A DNA stretch of 5,963 bases, taken from contig DPWB01000144.1 of NCBI GenBank assembly GCA_003527885.1, positions 1-5,963 on the forward strand, in the 5' to 3' direction. Below the pieces are notes generated by a model, which saw nothing but the letters and a program-made list of their open reading frames with translations, made no database searches and had not been told where the DNA came from. A program made the translations under genes and the position numbers. This stretch comes from Candidatus Competibacteraceae bacterium. GTDB lineage: Bacteria > Pseudomonadota > Gammaproteobacteria > Competibacterales > Competibacteraceae. This document shows, piece by piece, positions 5,694-5,963 of the stretch (positions are counted from its first letter, which is position 1; every line of letters begins with the position of its first letter).

Positions 5694-5963
5694 TTACCGC
5701 CGTTCCACCATCAGTTTCTTGATCTCCGCGATGGCTTTCGCGGGATTCAAACTCTTCGGGCAGGTCTTGGTGCAATTCATGATGGTGTGGCAGCGATACA
5801 GCCGGAACGGGTCTTCCAGATCGTCCAGCCGCTCGCCGGTAAACTCGTCGCGGCTGTCCACGATCCAGCGGTAGGCTTGCAGCAAGATGGAAGGGCCGAG
5901 GTAGCGCTCGCCGTTCCACCAGTAGCTCGGGCAACTGGTGGAGCAGCAGGCGCACAGGATGCA
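5694..5963 (-). CDS. sdhB: Succinate dehydrogenase iron-sulfur subunit, C-terminal part (5' end outside window)
   Basis: The last 89 residues and TAA stop of SdhB, the membrane-associated subunit that passes electrons from SdhA flavin to ubiquinone in complex II. The visible part is the C-terminal ferredoxin-like domain. In fragment numbering, Cys1, Cys4, Cys7 and Cys68 correspond to the [4Fe-4S] ligands, and Cys11, Cys58 and Cys64 to the [3Fe-4S] ligands. The residues after Cys11 (PSYWW) and RCHTIMN keep the Trp, His and Ile that line the quinone site in the Escherichia coli enzyme. The reading frame is open at the right edge; about 60% of the protein, including the [2Fe-2S] domain, lies beyond it. 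The rest of the sdh operon is presumably further right on the same strand. sdhE follows downstream beyond a hairpin. Confidence 0.98.
   Translation of the reverse strand, partial: CILCACCSTSCPSYWWNGERYLGPSILLQAYRWIVDSRDEFTGERLDDLEDPFRLYRCHTIMNCTKTCPKSLNPAKAIAEIKKLMVERR

Noticed and set aside
5605..5955. A 116-codon minus-strand open frame overlapping sdhB and the terminator
   Set aside because: The SdhB frame holds all seven cluster cysteines; this frame is merely open and runs through the hairpin.

Overview
The window is GC-rich, densely coded bacterial chromosome. Protein resemblance points to a gammaproteobacterium: a PilU-type pilus retraction ATPase, a MucD-type periplasmic protease, AccA next to TilS (a linkage familiar from Pseudomonas and relatives), and SdhB followed by SdhE. 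The genus cannot be fixed from the sequence alone. There are no RNA genes, insertion sequences, CRISPR arrays or phage genes. Everything recognisable is core cell biology, and I do not see an undescribed multi-gene system here.

Layout: on the minus strand, pilU runs off the left edge (1-1136). A 277-bp divergent intergenic region follows, holding candidate back-to-back promoters around 1237-1272 and a perfect 25-bp tandem duplication that covers the start of the next gene. On the plus strand, mucD/degP-like (1414-2877), accA (2894-3928) and tilS (3955-5331) follow each other with gaps of 16 and 26 bp and are probably one transcription unit. On the minus strand, converging on tilS with only 19 bp between the stop codons, lie sdhE (5351-5608) and the 3' end of sdhB (5694-5963, running off the right edge). 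A strong intrinsic-terminator-like hairpin separates sdhB from sdhE.

How the genes work: PilU helps power type IV pilus retraction. The MucD-like protease degrades or refolds damaged envelope proteins. AccA is the carboxyltransferase alpha subunit of acetyl-CoA carboxylase, the first step of fatty acid synthesis. TilS makes lysidine on the AUA-reading tRNA-Ile. SdhB is the iron-sulfur subunit of succinate dehydrogenase, and SdhE is the factor that helps insert FAD into the SdhA flavoprotein.

The most interesting features are regulatory. (1) The 25-bp tandem repeat duplicates the mucD ribosome binding site and TTG codon, and only the first copy's TTG opens the mucD frame; the second copy's TTG meets a stop after one codon. 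(2) A 12-13 bp hairpin with a U-rich tail lies immediately before the sdhE ribosome binding site, as expected of an attenuator between sdhB and sdhE. A cysteine inside the PilU Walker A loop and the mucD-accA-tilS gene order are lesser curiosities.
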